The position numbers and the translations under genes are program-made. This document shows positions 1 through 12,474 of a stretch of 49,581 nt of DNA, piece after piece; positions within the stretch are counted from its first letter, which is position 1; each line of letters begins with the position of its first letter. The stretch lies in contig QXVZ01010126.1 in NCBI GenBank assembly GCA_008931825.1, positions 1-49,581 of the forward strand. Reading direction: 5' to 3'. The DNA is from Phallusia fumigata. Its lineage: Eukaryota; Chordata; Ascidiacea; Phlebobranchia; Ascidiidae. The notes under the pieces are model-generated. The model had not been told where the DNA came from. It did no database searches and saw only the letters and a list, made by a program, of their open reading frames with translations.

Positions 1-139
1 CATTTGGATAAAACCTCTACAATACACGTTGAACAAGGTGCCTTAGGCGTTATAACAACCGCATGCCTTCATTGGAAATTATACATTGAGGTTAGGTCAA
101 GTTGCTCGCAGCTTGAAAGTGACGTTGGATCTTCACACT

Positions 140-393
140 TTTTGTTTTGTGTTACGTTAATCTCTACTTTACACTTGGTAATGCAAATATTCTTTGATGA
201 GTTTCACAATGCATACTTTATAAGGTAGTTTTGTTTTTTTATCATATAAGTGTGGTATGCCGCAGTGCAACTGTAAATTACAACGTTCTTTAAGTTGTTT
301 GTGTTACGTAGTCAGTCTCTATTTCACAATTTGCAACACAAATATTGTTTTCATCTGTTTCACGCTGCGTGATTCAATAAGGCAGTTTCGTTT
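140..393. repeat. degenerate direct repeat, two ~100 bp copies
   Basis: Copies at about 140-236 and 292-393 share the same order of short blocks: a TTTGTGTTACGT block, an ATCTCTA or GTCTCTA block, CAAATATT, GTTTCAC, then AAGG(T/C)AGTTT(T/C)GTT. The offset is 152-157 bp, so copies differ by small indels. This looks like an old tandem duplication. No coding potential is seen. Confidence 0.6.
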
Positions 394-3300
394 CTACATT
401 TAAATGTTTTATTTCACTTCACGTTTCGAACGCAGACACGTCGCCGACGTTTGTGCCGTTTCAGCGCGTGCCACCTTTCCCTTCGGCATTTATTTCCTTG
501 TGTTGGAATGCAGGCGCTTGGCGCTTGCTTTGCTTTGCTCAAGGTCAGGAGGCAGTTTAGTTTTTAATGTTGACAATATGTGATTCACTGAATCTGGGTT
601 TCATTTCTCTTAGCTGAATTTTAGATGAAACTTTTTAGTGAAAAATTTGTGAGTGCGTCTCTTTTTCCTTCAATCGCGACTCTCTTGTCGATGAGTTGAG
701 TTGAGTTTATTTTGCTTGTTGAAAGAAATCATAGCGATAAAATAACACTAAACCAATCACCAGACCGGAGTAGCTGCGCAACCCCGTCTTGTGACGGGAG
801 AAAGAATCGCAAAAAATCGTTGATAACGAGAGGTTTTTTATTTTGTAACTAGGTTTAGTGTTTGGCCGAAGAACAAGGGCAGTGCATACGAAGGTTTGCT
901 TGTTAGCGGTTAGAGCATCAACATCTTGAGTTTGAGTGACATTGAACAGGGGACAGAATATGTAATGACCAACAGTTGCATATTTATCAACATATGTATT
1001 GCTAACAACACTCAAAACACAATTGCAATCTAACTACTTTTGTGACTATCTAACTACTTATAAACCAAAATCGCCACCACATTTATGTAAGTGAAGCGCT
1101 GAATGACAATCAGCCATTATTTCTAATCATTATAAGTTGTTTTTGTGGGTTTTTCCCCAAACAACTGAATGCTAGCTAACCGCAGAGCTATGTGCGTTTT
1201 GCTTAAAAGTTTACGAAAACGTTAACCAATACAATATACCTCACTAATGTCGTTCTTCCACAGCATGTTCTGCCGTCACTCCAGAAGTAAACAGAATCCA
1301 GCAATGCTCCACGGGATATCACTACAACACCAACTGCGCTTTCACTCGCAAACCTGGCTTTGTGCTGAAGGTTTTTGCCATCTAACTAATCTGCAAGTTT
1401 ATGTTGGCTCAGGTTCACCTGCAGTAAAAATGTATCAGTCAGTATCTTGGTGTGAAACAATTTAACGAGCTATACTTGCTAATGTTATCATCAGGTAACT
1501 AAACCAGCAAATGCGGTGTAACCTACCTGCTACATGGGAAAGAAAAAAAGGCCGCACCGATTAAACCAATTAAAAGCGAAAAAACGCACGCGCTAGGCGA
1601 CAAGTGCCCAAAGCACTGGGCGGGCAATTATTTTTTCATGAAGCAAGATGGGGTACAACAAATTTTGTGTAGGGCCACAGGGCTCTACTTAACTTTGAAT
1701 AATATTAATTCTGTTTTTTCACTAAACGAATTGTTCTGTCAAGCTGATAAGGGTTTATATTAGGTCAATAGCAATAAAAAAGTGAAGTTGCGCAAAAAAG
1801 TCAAATATTCAATCAAAAAAGTTTATTTTGTAATTCCAAATTAACTTGCAAAGGCCGGTGAGAGTCAACCGAAGAGCAGCATGTGGCGCGGGGGCCGTAA
1901 AATTCCCACCTCTGACCTAAGACGTCGAAATTGTGTATTAAAACAAGTGGGGTTGATTCCTGGTTTTCTTTCAGTCCTGGGTTTTACTGCTATCTATGCG
2001 AAAACCCCAACAACATCAGCTTGAACAGTCGTCTGGACCAGGAAATCTAAACAACCTGTTTATCGTATAGTTTCTTTGTTAATGCTTGAGAAGTAGCTTG
2101 TTTTGTGCAAAGACTCCAACAACATCAGTTTGTGAAGGTTATTTGAGCTTCTTATTACTTCGAAAACGTTTAAGGTAACTGCAGGTTTATTCGACCGAAT
2201 TTAAAATGAAGATGTGGCAATCGAGAGAAAAGCGAGAGAAGTCACGTAGAAAAAGAAAAAAAGCACGTGACGTATTGCACGGATGGGTGAAGCTTAATGA
2301 AGTGGAAAAAGGGCGTCAGGACTTGAGCGGAAAATGATCTCAAGCACTTTGCAGATTTTGTGCATTTGGTATGTTCGCCAACTCGCGTGCCTAAGTTGCA
2401 TTAAAACTGTCAGAGGCCGTTCCACCAGTCAGGCTGTAAACCAACCGATTATTTTTCCCCTTAAAAACCCGGATCTGACGAATTTCGACAACTATTCCAG
2501 TTTTTCACTGGTTCCAGATTTTGCCTTGTACGGTATACCTGATCCAACTGGTATTATTGTTACATTTTGAGCGTGCGCCAATCTATAGTCTCTAGGCTCA
2601 GTGATTTACAATTCCTAATAAACCGATATAGTTGGCTTTCAGGGACCAAAACAGGTGAAATGCGATTTCAACCGTCGTTGGTCATCCCCCAACATATGAA
2701 TGTCCAACCTGCTATGGAGGATTCAATTGCCAATATTCCATTGATTGGAATAAAGTTGCAAGTCGAGCGTCGACAGTCGTAGCAAATGAAGAGTATTCCC
2801 CCTCTATTTACTATTTAATTATTGACCTTCTTACTACGCGACACCAACTAGAATTGCACGGCCGTCATGAGACTATTTCTTCTAAACTAGTATTTTATGT
2901 AATAGTATGGTTATGCTTAAATTTCGTCAACCAATCAACTGACACGAAAAAACATAACCTCTTTTTGTCTGTACCTTTGAAAAGAATTAAGTTTTTTTTA
3001 GTCCTTTATGGTCGGGTCATATAAAAGGATCCTACGTTTAAGCATTTTTAAGTGATTTCAACACCTACTTTTAGATTTGTGGAAAAGAAATCGTATTGGT
3101 ATCATATTATTAAAATTTGTTACTATGATCTTTGTAGATTTACTAGATATACTATGGAAACCATTCCCTGTACTGCATAGGCGAAGTAAACTCGTCTAAG
3201 CCGTTGTACGACTGCAATTGTACAGATTACAAATCCCGGATTTCGGCAAACCGCCCAAACCAACCATCTCTAACCCACTCCCTCGCCAACATCATCACTA

Positions 3301-3789
3301 ATGGGGTGAAATCCGGGAAATACCCTGTAACGCCGTGTTCGTGAACCCATCTGTGGGTTACCCCTCACAACTTAGATTCGTTTGACAAGGATCACATCTT
3401 AGCGTTTGTGTTGTTGATTTTGTCAAAACGTTAAACTAGTTTAAGATCACAAGACTCGTAAAGTAGCTCGAATAAAACTGCTTGTATTTAATGAATACAT
3501 TTTATTTGGCTGATGATGACAACATCGATTGATGCAGCGTTTTCATTACAATGTATTCACTAAGTACAAGCTCTCTGACGTTTTCAATTTAATGTTAACT
3601 AGCGATTTCAAAATACAACTTGGGCGTGAAGCATTAAACTGAAACAGAAATAACTTGCGAAGTTGGTAGAGTGGTTGTCATTATGTATCAGAAAACGATG
3701 TCTCTCAGTCTTGTTACATTTTATCCCCGGTGGGCGGAACAACGCCTGATTGTGTTTTGCTCATAATGAGTCACTGTCGCGCTACCTGC

Positions 3790-3915
3790 CGAATTGCAGT
3801 TCCATTGAACCATTTTTTTTATCATTTCCATTAAAACACAAGTGACCGAAACAGGATTAGAACCCACAACCCTGTGTGCACAAGGCAGTCGCACTAACCA
3901 CTCGGCCATCTTGGG
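3790..3915 (-). mobile_element. tRNA-derived SINE-like element
   Basis: On the minus strand the sequence starts with a tRNA-like 5' part containing TGGCCGAGTGG, which fits the RNA polymerase III A box TRGYNNARNNG exactly. About 35 bp further comes GGTTCTAATCC, a B box with one mismatch. No closed cloverleaf forms, so this is a tRNA-derived repeat and not a tRNA gene. Related copies are at 8296-8385 (plus) and 30920-30975 (minus). Confidence 0.6.
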
Positions 3916-4899
3916 AGTGTAGAAGTAAATTTGCTCTCTATACAGTTTTGTACCATATTTTATTGCGTATACCGTGTTTTAATGCATTAATTGAAAAACA
4001 TACTTCAAAAAGCTTGTAAATAAATATTATTGGTCGGTTTAAAGAAAGTAGTAGGGTTTGAACTGGTCTTAATTTTGACACCACTTGCAGGACTTTGCCA
4101 GTCTAAAACTCGTAACATCAACTGTTTTTTTAACAAAAACCTTTTTGACAAAAAGCAGAATTATAAAAACATTTTTGGCCAGGTCCATAGGTATTTTGAA
4201 GTTTTTTTTATTCAGCATGTACAATCGCAAAAGAAACAACAAATCTGTACATTGAAGCATACGCTGTGAGTTTTTTTACAGACCACAATAAGTTCAACAA
4301 AAAGGTTTGCTACTATTTTAAACAATTGTAGGTGGAGAAAATGGAGTGCCGTGTGGTAGCAGTAAATGTTAACAAGATATAGTGCAAATATTACATATTT
4401 AACACTCCACTACCCCAATTGTACCGGAAGTTAGTTTGTCTTATTTTCTAAACATGTTAAGTTGTAAAATAGTAAACGGTTCGTTGATGTACGCCCTCAA
4501 AACAGCGACTGTTACATTAGGAAAAAATACGGAAAGTTAATATTGACAATACTTTACGCAAAAGGCAAATTACCTCAAAATAATTGTTCGCTTCATAAAA
4601 CCAAACACTGCGTTAGAAAGTTCCATAACATTGCTACAGAAATTGTGTAGTTTTGTGCGGTTTGGCTGAATGCAACAAAACGGAAAATATAGTAGGTATC
4701 GAAACTACATACACAAACACTTGCACAGTTGATAACGCAGCGCTATTTACAGCAGGGTACATAACACTAAATAAACTAACACAAAATGTTGCAAATTATT
4801 ACATTGGAATATTTATAACCATCACATGACGCATTCATTGTACAAATTTAAACTGCTTTTTACGTTCGGTAAAATTTGCATTCGGATGCATGCTAGGTT

Positions 4900-5490
4900 G
4901 TTTTAAACTAAGGTTGCGACCCGGAAAATCCCGATCTCGAAATTCGGGGATTTTGACTTTTTTCCATCCCGATCCCGGATTGTTTTGTAAAAATTTGGGG
5001 ATTTCAATCGAATATGTAACACGCATTAGAATTGCAATGTGATGAAACATTTTGTTTCAAAATATTCTAAAATAGGTTTGTAAATCCTAAATACCCAGCT
5101 AGTGTGTAAAGTAGTGGTGTAATGCTACATTGGCTTATGTAGAGAGCTCCGGCAACTTTAAATGGCCACTACACCCCTGGTGTAAACATTTTGTTTTAGC
5201 AAGGATGGCAAGACGTCACAGCAAAAACGCCGTTCGCAACGAGTTACGAGATAAGCGCAACTTGATATTGTTGTATTCGAATCGATGGCAGTACGATACG
5301 GTACACAGCAAAAGTTGTTCTGGGTTCCGAACATCTCAATACGTAACTCAGTCTATTATCCACAATGCAATGTCGATGGTCATGCCAAGTTTTAAACGTA
5401 CGAGTCGGAAATAATTCCCATTACTTTTCTAATCCCGGAAAATTACGGGATTAAAATCTATCCGGAAGGTCCCGAAATCCCAACCCTATT
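4900..5490. mobile_element. possible inverted-repeat DNA element
   Basis: The left end (about 4908-4985) and the right end (about 5430-5490, opposite orientation) are both rich in GGGATTT, CCCGG and AATCCC blocks, each near an AGGTTG or GGGTTGGG motif. This suggests degenerate terminal inverted repeats around about 500 bp of unrelated sequence. The interior near 5285-5345 has a GTACGATACGGTACACAGCAAAA block similar to the palindrome at 12366-12474. The match is imperfect and boundaries are estimates. Confidence 0.3.
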
Positions 5491-6143
5491 CTAAACATTT
5501 TTTACATTAGTTTTATACATTTATGTGTTGCAATTCATAAAAATTACACAAAGGTCCGTTTGGCAATTATTCAGTGGTATTTTAATACCTTCCTAAAACA
5601 GCGATAATTACCATAACCCTGATGTTAAAATTTAGGCAGGCTATACTCTATAAGCCAGACACAAGTTTGATGGCCACTTTTAGGGTGGCTGTACCATAAA
5701 TGATGTAAATGACCAATAACTGATGTACCATAAATATAAGGCTATAAAACAAATTTTCAGACATGCAAAATATACAATGCCATGTCCAGGTATGCGTTAT
5801 TTACAGAGTTTGAGTTCTTCTAATTTATTTGATTACAAAGATTTGTTTTTCTGGGCAGTTCTGTTCACAAGTCAAACTTTGTTCTTAATAAAAGCAAACA
5901 AAAATTTGAGGCTGTAATTTGAAATGTTTGGAATAAAATGCCGGAATTTCGTAACTCAACTTGCTTTCCTGGGGGTGTTAAATATAAAATGTTTGAAATT
6001 GTAAATTTTGCATCCCTAGACAGTTAGACATTCGGCGATCGCAAAGCTAAAAATAAATACAGAGAAGGTAAAAATTGACAAAAAAACTACAGTAGCGTAA
6101 AAAACTGGCAGGTATTTTCATTTTGTACAACATACGTTACACC

Positions 6144-6349
6144 TTATTGCACCTCATAAAGACAGTGAATTTTTTCAACAGCACCTTGGCAGAAAAGACA
6201 GTGGCGAGGAGGTTGGTCTAAGTTACGATAACACCTTTTGCATAGGATCAAATGACAGCACCTAATGGCCATGAGCGTAGCGGGACGATCATTGCAACGC
6301 AAGCAACGTTTTCTTGAAATAATTTCGAGATGCTCCTGATAATCAACAT
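6144..6349 (-). CDS. gene A exon 5: C-terminal RING finger
   Basis: After a phase 1 acceptor (ACAG, split Asp codon) the exon encodes RKRCLRCNDRPATLMAIRCC, then H-L-I-L-C-K-R-C and a final C-L-F-C. This is a C3HC4-type RING with C-x-H-x3-C-x2-C in the centre, as in IAP RINGs. The tail reads HCLYEVQ-stop. It matches HCLYEV in gene B and differs from the RTYMS tail of the large gene. The RING is expected to recruit an E2 enzyme. No long ATG-started frame covers it, because the exon starts at a splice site. Confidence 0.8.
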
Positions 6350-9204
6350 CTGTTGAAAAACATGCAAGTATGGTAAGTCCGAGTAAGGACTATAATCCAA
6401 GGCAAAGAAATAATAATAATTAACAAGAAAGGCATTTTACTGTATTGCCTATTTTACCAAATATTTTCACCATACTTCATTTGAAAAAAATATATATTTA
6501 CTATATCAAGCTTTTAATAACAGAATGTTTCTATAGACAATAACGCGTGGGTTTCACACATGTAAGTTTTCTGTAGAAATGTTTTGGATGCATATGTTGT
6601 AAGTTTAGGCACCGCGTATTTAAATGTAATGCAGTACAGGATTTAATTTTTTCAATTGAATCAAAAAGTTGGTAGTCACGATATTAACAGGTCGATTAAC
6701 AAGGTCAAAAGGCAAAACTTTCTGGCCAGTATTTTGGACGGGTGTGTAACGAAAGAGCGTTATTGCCTACATTAGACAGCGACCTGTGCATGTCAGAAAG
6801 GGATTACGCATTTGTGCGGTAATGGTGAATTTAACATTCGTACAAAATGTTGAAATGTCTGTTTATTGCAATTGCCAGCAAAGCAAAATACTGGATCATA
6901 ACCGCCCACGTAATCGTTTTGTAACAATGCAAGGTTCCCCTCTCCCTAAGAGGTAATTCGCATCCCAAGCTACACGCAAAGTTGTTCAACAGAAGTTAAA
7001 AGTCTCCAAAAGAAGATACAGGATGGCAACAGCGTTTGTCGAAACTTTGAAAATGTTTTACACACAAGTGCTGGCTTATATCTTCTTGTTGAGAATTTAT
7101 TGCCTATTGATTTTGAGATTATTGAATTGTGTATTTAAGCAATAAAAAGACTTATCACCATAGGCGTCGGGTTGGGGGGATATCTTAATACATACATCAA
7201 TCCTTTTTCATTTATGAGTTTTTTGATGCAGCATATAAAATTTATAAAGTACATTTTCGGAATTCCAAGAGGAGGCAGGTCCCCCTCCTGCCCCTACGTG
7301 CTGACGCCCATGCTTACCACTGACGGTTTCTGGTATAAAGTCGCAATGCCCCTGATGCAGATTGTTTGGAAAGTCACCAGGGGATCCATCAATGGCTGAC
7401 TGTTTCAAACATCTATAAATAAAAAGAAATGTTAAGTTAAACATCACCTGAACAGAGCGAACGAACAGCCTATACCTACAAAAAGCTTTGCCTTTAAGTT
7501 GCACGTTACAGCTTTTATGAAGGTAAGACTTTGATCAGCTTGTAAATTACCTGAAGCACCGCACATCATTATCAATGCTGGTGTAGAACAAGCCATTTTG
7601 AGCAAGATAAACTACTGGAACGGGATGTGGGAAGCGTTTGAAACTAGCAATCCGGAATGAAAGTCTGGCTTCTGCACAAAGAAACAGCATTTGAACTTTT
7701 CTTTACATCAACATGCTAAATAAAAGATTTTTCACGACCTCGTTTAGAGCTGGATTGATTTTTGAGGTCATTTATGTCTTTCTGCAGCGATTTAAAATTT
7801 CAAAAAATCTCAGATTTACCTCGTATTGTGGAACAGCCTGCTGAGTGAAAATCAAGAGAGGTTGGATCACACTTGGTTGTCAACTGGTCGGACTTTTTAT
7901 GACATCTGCAAATAAACGAATATTATAGGCTATCAATCAAATTGCCGCTCACACATACCCTATAAGTATATTACTCTCAACAAACTGGAGTGCCGTAATT
8001 TGGCTACACTAGCCTAAATGGCCAAAAATACTCTATTAATCTGTCAAATGCTAACCATAGGACAGATATGTCTTTGGTGCATGTTGCTTTTACTGCAAAC
8101 CTACTCGATGCATCGAATTTCATCGCGTCTGCAAGTTGACACAAATCCAAGTTTGGCGAGTTTCTTCACACCGATTGGTGTATGCGGCGGGTATTTCAAA
8201 AATGTCACAAGACGAGACTTTATCTGTGTGAGGTCACCGTTTGGAAATTGCATGCTGACCTGCCAAAAAGTTGCTTGTTGAAAACCGATATCTGCCAAGA
8301 TGGCCGGCTGGATAGTGAGACTTTATTGTACTCGTAAGGTTATGGGTTCTAATCCGATCGCTTGTGTTTTCCTGAGCAAGAAACTGAGCGGCATAAGGGT
8401 TACAAAAACTTACTCTTGGTTGATGTGTTACACCGGATAACAGACTTTGTAAAACAGCAGTAAACAGATTCGAATGGTTTTCAATGCCCCGCGTGGATTC
8501 AACAGTTTCTTTCATACGCTTCGCAATCATGATGTCTTGCAACAGTTCAACTGCGACTGAAAGGTTCCGAATTTGTTGGTCCTTGTTTGGTCCCCGGGAA
8601 TCTGTAAAATACACGATAATACAAATGTTTATCTCAGTAGCTCCCAACCGGACATGAATTTAATGTGTTAAGGGAAGAAATATCATTTTATATTCATAAA
8701 TAGTGTCAGCATTTTTTGTAGGTTGGACAGTGTTTCTAAATATTTTAAGGGTAAATAAATGCTGAAAATGTTAAAAACAGTTTTTCTCGACACACGTTAA
8801 CAAGTTTTCCTACCCTTCAGCACGCATTTGAAAAATTCTTCCAGGTTTGCAGCCTTTCTTCTATAGTCGGTAAGTTCGGCACGCTGAAGGCCGGAAATGT
8901 AGCAGGTCCCCTCCTTTGAAATCAGGAAGCAGGCAACGTGAATCAGTTTCCACGATAAGGCGCCACAAGAATCGAAGTTTCCCAAGCGGTTTACAACTTC
9001 CAGACCAGCGAGCAATTCATTTTGAAATACTGGTGAACTTTGGGTCCGGAAACATTCGTACGCTTGGAGAGATTTTCTTCGGGTCAGATCGTAAACCATT
9101 GAACGTATTTCATCTATGGTATCGACGGCACATATTTGTGAAGACAACCATTCAAAATGGTTTTCGTATTTTACTTTAGCAGATAATTTAACGCTTCGCG
9201 CCAT
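6144..9204 (-). CDS. IAP-like gene A (N-domain, middle domain, variant BIR, RING)
   Basis: Hand-spliced exons, in transcription order: 9204-8814, 8601-8414, 8259-8105, 7905-7820, 6349-6144. All junctions are GT..AG and the frame is continuous for 341 residues. Residues 1-130 are a helical-looking domain. Residues 131-193 are a second small domain. Residues 194-273 are one divergent BIR, and the rest is a C-terminal RING. The ATG at 9204 is the first in the long first exon and gives a start like that of gene C. By family knowledge a BIR plus RING protein would be a cytoplasmic ubiquitin E3 ligase in cell-death or immune signalling; that role is inferred here. Genes B and C and the N-terminal third of the plus-strand gene at 21906-32181 share this plan. 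The 1.5 kb last intron holds two MITE-like repeats. The N-terminal domains match nothing I can name. Confidence 0.8.
7022..7092 (+). mobile_element. half-copy of the ACACAAGT..GGCTTGTATCTTCTT MITE family
   Basis: The segment with GCGTTTGTCGAAAC, then AAAATGTTTTACACACAAGT and GGCTTATATCTTCTT, matches one arm of the inverted-repeat element at 34868-35009. Shorter end fragments occur at 36804-36836 and 39640-39670. An ATG-started frame over it (MATAFVETLKMFYTQ...) mirrors the start of a frame at 34933 on the minus strand. That similarity comes from the repeat and not from a shared protein. Confidence 0.65.
7160..7316. mobile_element. MITE with ACCATAGGCGTC terminal inverted repeats
   Basis: The left end CCATAGGCGTCGG and the right end CTGACGCCCATG are inverted copies of each other. 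Just inside them, G-rich (GGGTTGGGGGG) and C-rich (CCCCCTCCTGCCCC) tracts face each other. At about 157 bp without coding capacity it is a non-autonomous DNA transposon. It lies in the last intron of gene A. Confidence 0.55.
7820..8259 (-). CDS. gene A exons 3-4: variant BIR domain
   Basis: Exon 8259-8105 holds the BIR N-terminal half: R-x-x-T-F-x-K-Y-P, LAKLGF, then RRDEIRC. Exon 7905-7820 completes the zinc site as CIEC, then CDP, FHSAGC. The spacing is C-x2-C-x18-H-x3-C, whereas canonical BIRs have C-x2-C-x16-H-x6-C. The Trp of the usual N/W-W-P motif is Tyr, and the usual Gly of GFxYxG is Thr. The phase 2 intron splits the BIR just after the first zinc cysteine, as in gene B and in BIR1 of the large gene. 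Confidence 0.75.
8296..8385 (+). mobile_element. tRNA-derived SINE-like element in gene A intron 2
   Basis: AAGATGGCCGGCTGG followed by ATGGGTTCTAATCC and TTGTGTTTTCCTGAG parallels the minus-strand element at 3790-3915. Its A box is degenerate and its B box has one mismatch. It lies in the intron between exons 2 and 3, antisense to the gene. Confidence 0.5.
8414..8601 (-). CDS. gene A exon 2: shared middle domain
   Basis: The exon encodes about 62 residues starting with a split Asp codon. The block AVELLQDIMIAKRMKE aligns with AAALLHDVAIVNRLEA (gene B), SASLLWDPRFISELNG (gene C) and [16 protein letters not shown] (large gene). It looks mainly helical. Its function is unknown. Its fixed place between the N-terminal domain and the BIR argues that it is part of the shared module. 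Confidence 0.65.
8814..9204 (-). CDS. gene A exon 1: shared N-terminal helical domain
   Basis: The exon encodes 130 residues plus one base (phase 1 end, donor GGTAGG). The diagnostic block VACFLISKEGTCYISGL aligns with ICCHLMSPVGRLYTSGL in gene B, ICCFLTSPHGRLFVAGL in gene C and [16 protein letters not shown] in the large plus-strand gene. After it all four have an acid-rich T-x-Y-x-x-K segment and a helix ending at a phase 1 splice. No known domain was recognised. A death-fold-like helical bundle is possible but only a guess. Confidence 0.7.
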
Positions 9205-11340
9205 ATCTATTTTCTAGGAATGTAGTGAAGCATATCCTATCTGAAAAATATAATGAAAGGCATAGAAACCAAGTAAAGAACCTAAAAACACAAACTGTGG
9301 CCCGTTAATGCACACTCAGTTACGATAATTTGAAAACTTTACAAAACTGTTAAACTGCTTAAACTTTTTGTTTTTAAGCCAGAAGTGCCGTGTGTGTCAC
9401 TTAACTCGGCCTGGCGTAAGGTTCTAGCGAATAGTTGTCAGCTAATGTCGATCAAGCGCGTTATTTCGCTTTAAATTACATCGCACATTTTTTGCTAACC
9501 TATTTTGCTTGAGGGAAGCTTTACTTCCTTTTCGAATTGATAAACCCAAATAAAATTTATATCAGAAAATGTTCTGGTTAAAATTGAATCCTTACTAGTC
9601 TTCTATATTTAGTGAAATAAAATGTTTTGTCAACCTTTGAACTGGCCTCTCTATGCCACGTGATTGCCAAGTAATGAAAAAGTTTGTTGACTCATGGTGA
9701 AAGGTTGATTGCATCACTTGGTTTCCTAAGTTCTAGCTGGCTGTTTTGTAAGGGTTAGCTATTGCACTCGCTTAGAAAATTCTTGGTGCTAAGCAGGTTT
9801 AGCGATTAAATGTTGTCGTGTGTTTAACGTACAATTAAAAGCAGCAAATTTAAATTTAAAAGTTGTTGGTTAAAGCAATAGATTCGTGTTTTAGCATTTC
9901 TTCAGACAGCAGTTACACTCTGTATAAGTTAGGTTGAGAATGTTTGGTTTAATTTATGTTCAAAATTGCTACTAGACGATTTCTGTGTGGATATTGTATG
10001 TTACATTCAATTTGCCGTTGACTTTTAAATTGTTTCGCATTTTCACTGAAAACAATTTACAGCAAAACTTTCGAAACCAATATACTTCCCATCATAGCAG
10101 GGGAAAACCAAACAGAACAGACCCGGGGGCCAATAAAAGCAATTTTGCATCAAGAACAGAGTTCTGAAAAAACAAAAACATGATAGACAGATCAGCAGTT
10201 GGCCATCAGCAGTAAAAAGTGAACTGTGAGCCTAATCAGTCGATATTGTCAAATAGCTAACCCACCAAAGACAGTAAAGTGAGTCAAGTTAATGATTTAA
10301 ACAAGTTACAAGTTAATGATTTACCAGAGGTAAACGGAGCTGTAGTGTTTGAGGTGAAAGATAAAGTATGGTTGCTTCATGCTGACAGCGAACGAACTTG
10401 CATACGCCCGCCATTTGCGTTTGCCAAAATATCACCCAAGCCCTAATGCCTCAACTAAATCCTCACTTATTATATTTAACGCTGCAGTTTGAACGGCAAG
10501 TGAAGATTTAACGATTATAAAAACTTGCGCAAACAAAGTTTCCCCAAACATTTCTTAGGGTAGGGTAATCTTTTCACGGCCGACTGAACATTCGCTAACG
10601 AGGCAAATAATTTGTAGCATATCAAATTTCACCTCATGGAAAGGCAGAGAGCCACAAGGGCAAATACAGACTTAAGATTTTTAGTAACCTAACTGATCTT
10701 TGTGTTGGAAAGCATGCGAAAACAGTTAAGGCCCGTTTACATTGTGTTCAGTGGAGCTTAACCCAGCCTTACTTTGCAACCCCTTCCATTTACACAAGGA
10801 TTTTTAGTGCGTAACTAAACTTACTAAATCGAATGCACGACGTCAATTTTAGCTCACAATGACTGCAAATGACCACAAACTACCACATAAATGTGTCGTT
10901 GGATTAACTAGCATTTATTTGATTGGATTTTAAAAACGACATCAGCATGAGATTTAAAAGGCCACTGCATACGAAATTTTGTATAAGTTGGGAATTTGGA
11001 GTTCGAAAAAGTCTGTTTAAATATAAATTGAATTTATTAGCTCTTATGAATTTATTGAAAGAAACAGGACACTCATGCCCCAAGATTTGGAAGTTATAGA
11101 GTACATCCAATCCTACGGACACGCAAACAAGATGGTAAATAGTAATAAAAATTAAATTTGGGACAAATAGCCTACCATCCCAAATTTTGCCAAATGAAGT
11201 AACTTTTTTAAACTAGAAACCCGTACACAGCGATTACACAAACCGATCCGCGCAGATTCAAGCTGCTTGATACGCAGAAAAACGCTCGGCAGGCGATCAC
11301 GCGCTCATTTTTACGAGACCATAGAAATCTAAAAAACATT

Positions 11341-11377
11341 TATTAGAGTTCTATGACGTTATTAGAGTTCTATGACG
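11341..11377. repeat. 19 bp unit tandemly duplicated
   Basis: TATTAGAGTTCTATGACG occurs twice in direct, immediately adjacent copies (period 19). Confidence 0.8.
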
Positions 11378-11544
11378 AGACTTGAGCGACCGAAATCAGC
11401 CGAGCGTAAAACCAGACAGACAAAATAAATCAAACAAAGCTGTGCAGGTTTGAGCGCGCACCCTTCGCATAGTGTAAACGGGTCTTTACCGTTAAAAATT
11501 GGCGCGCAAAGCTTGGGGGTATGCCCAGGCACGTGGAAGTGAGT

Positions 11545-11563
11545 TAGATAGATAGATAGATAG
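11545..11563. repeat. (TAGA)n microsatellite
   Basis: TAGATAGATAGATAGATAG is a short tetranucleotide microsatellite. Confidence 0.9.
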
Positions 11564-12365
11564 CCAGTAAGTCGTATTAGGGTGGAGTGTTAGCTACCCA
11601 AACATGTTTAATGTTTGCGGCATTGTTTCAGCATGTTGTTAAGTATGTATGTCACAAAAACTGACAGCTGACGATTGGACTACAATAGCGAAATCTTGCA
11701 GGCGAAACTATTGATACTCTTGGTGTGGTTTTCTAGTTTGTGTGGCGTGGTGGAGTTATGGCGAAAGCTTAGGCTTGAACTTAGTTTATGGAAAGTTGTG
11801 TGTTCAAAACTTGATAGTTTGTTCGATAAAACCAATCACAAACGTTGGTCTACAGTGAACGACCGCACTTGTTGGACTTCCTGTTCAAAGGAATCCTATT
11901 ACAACCATCGAATTAGGTAATGTTGGCCGCCACTAAAAAGATTCAAATACTTAATTAATCAATAAGTTTGTGCAACTTAAGAGGTATATTTTTTAAATCA
12001 TCGACGCACCAAAATGGTCACTGTGCAAAAGGAAAATGTCATGCAGAAAATAGTTTTAAACGGGACAACGCTTTTTCTTCAGGCTTGACGGTTATCTTTG
12101 TACGTGAAGCGAAACTGTTTTTTTGGGTTGCTCTAACATACAAAGTACAATTGAATTAAGCCACCAACAGCGCTAAAGAGCTGCAAATTTGAAACGGCAT
12201 TTTGGTTTTATCAAACAAGGCATTAGGGGTTGCTGTTTATTCACTCAATTGAATTTTTTAGTACTCGCCTTGTTGACAAAATACAATTACTTTGTAATGG
12301 GATTAAAAAACATGTTAATTGAGCATTTGATTTCAGTGCTCAAAAATGTTGCTAAAATGAATGGG

Positions 12366-12474
12366 TGACAGTACGGCACGGTACGCAGCAAAAATCATAG
12401 AAAGGTACGGTAGGGTTGTGCGGTACAGCACGTGGTACGTACAACTCAATACGTACCGTACTGTTCTGTCATCC
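12366..12474. mobile_element. palindromic MITE-like element
   Basis: The ends GACAGTACGGCACGGTACG and CGTACCGTACTGTTCTGTC are inverted repeats (reverse complement GACAGAACAGTACGGTACG). The centre again contains GGTACGGTA and TGGTACGTA blocks. A related piece lies at 5285-5345. At about 109 bp it is non-coding and could fold into a long hairpin. Confidence 0.55.

Larger units (their letters stand above)
1..6143. other. gene-poor stretch, no recognisable gene
   Basis: I see no exon chain or protein family here. Open frames are short and lack plausible splice partners. It contains a degenerate direct repeat near its start, a tRNA-derived element at 3790-3915 and a possible inverted-repeat element at 4900-5490, listed separately. 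An isolated exon of an outside gene cannot be excluded. Confidence 0.5.
6350..7819 (-). other. large last intron of gene A
   Basis: This 1.47 kb intron separates the BIR from the RING. It contains part of a palindromic MITE family (7022-7092) and a second terminal-inverted-repeat element (7160-7316). No further exon is visible. Confidence 0.6.

Noticed and set aside
3721-3909. 62-residue minus-strand frame starting MAEWLVRLP
   Set aside because: It is a translation of a tRNA-derived repeat; the A and B boxes explain it.
7022-7141. Plus-strand frame MATAFVETLKMFYTQ similar to a minus-strand frame at 34933
   Set aside because: The similarity comes from a shared MITE arm; there are no splice sites or domain.
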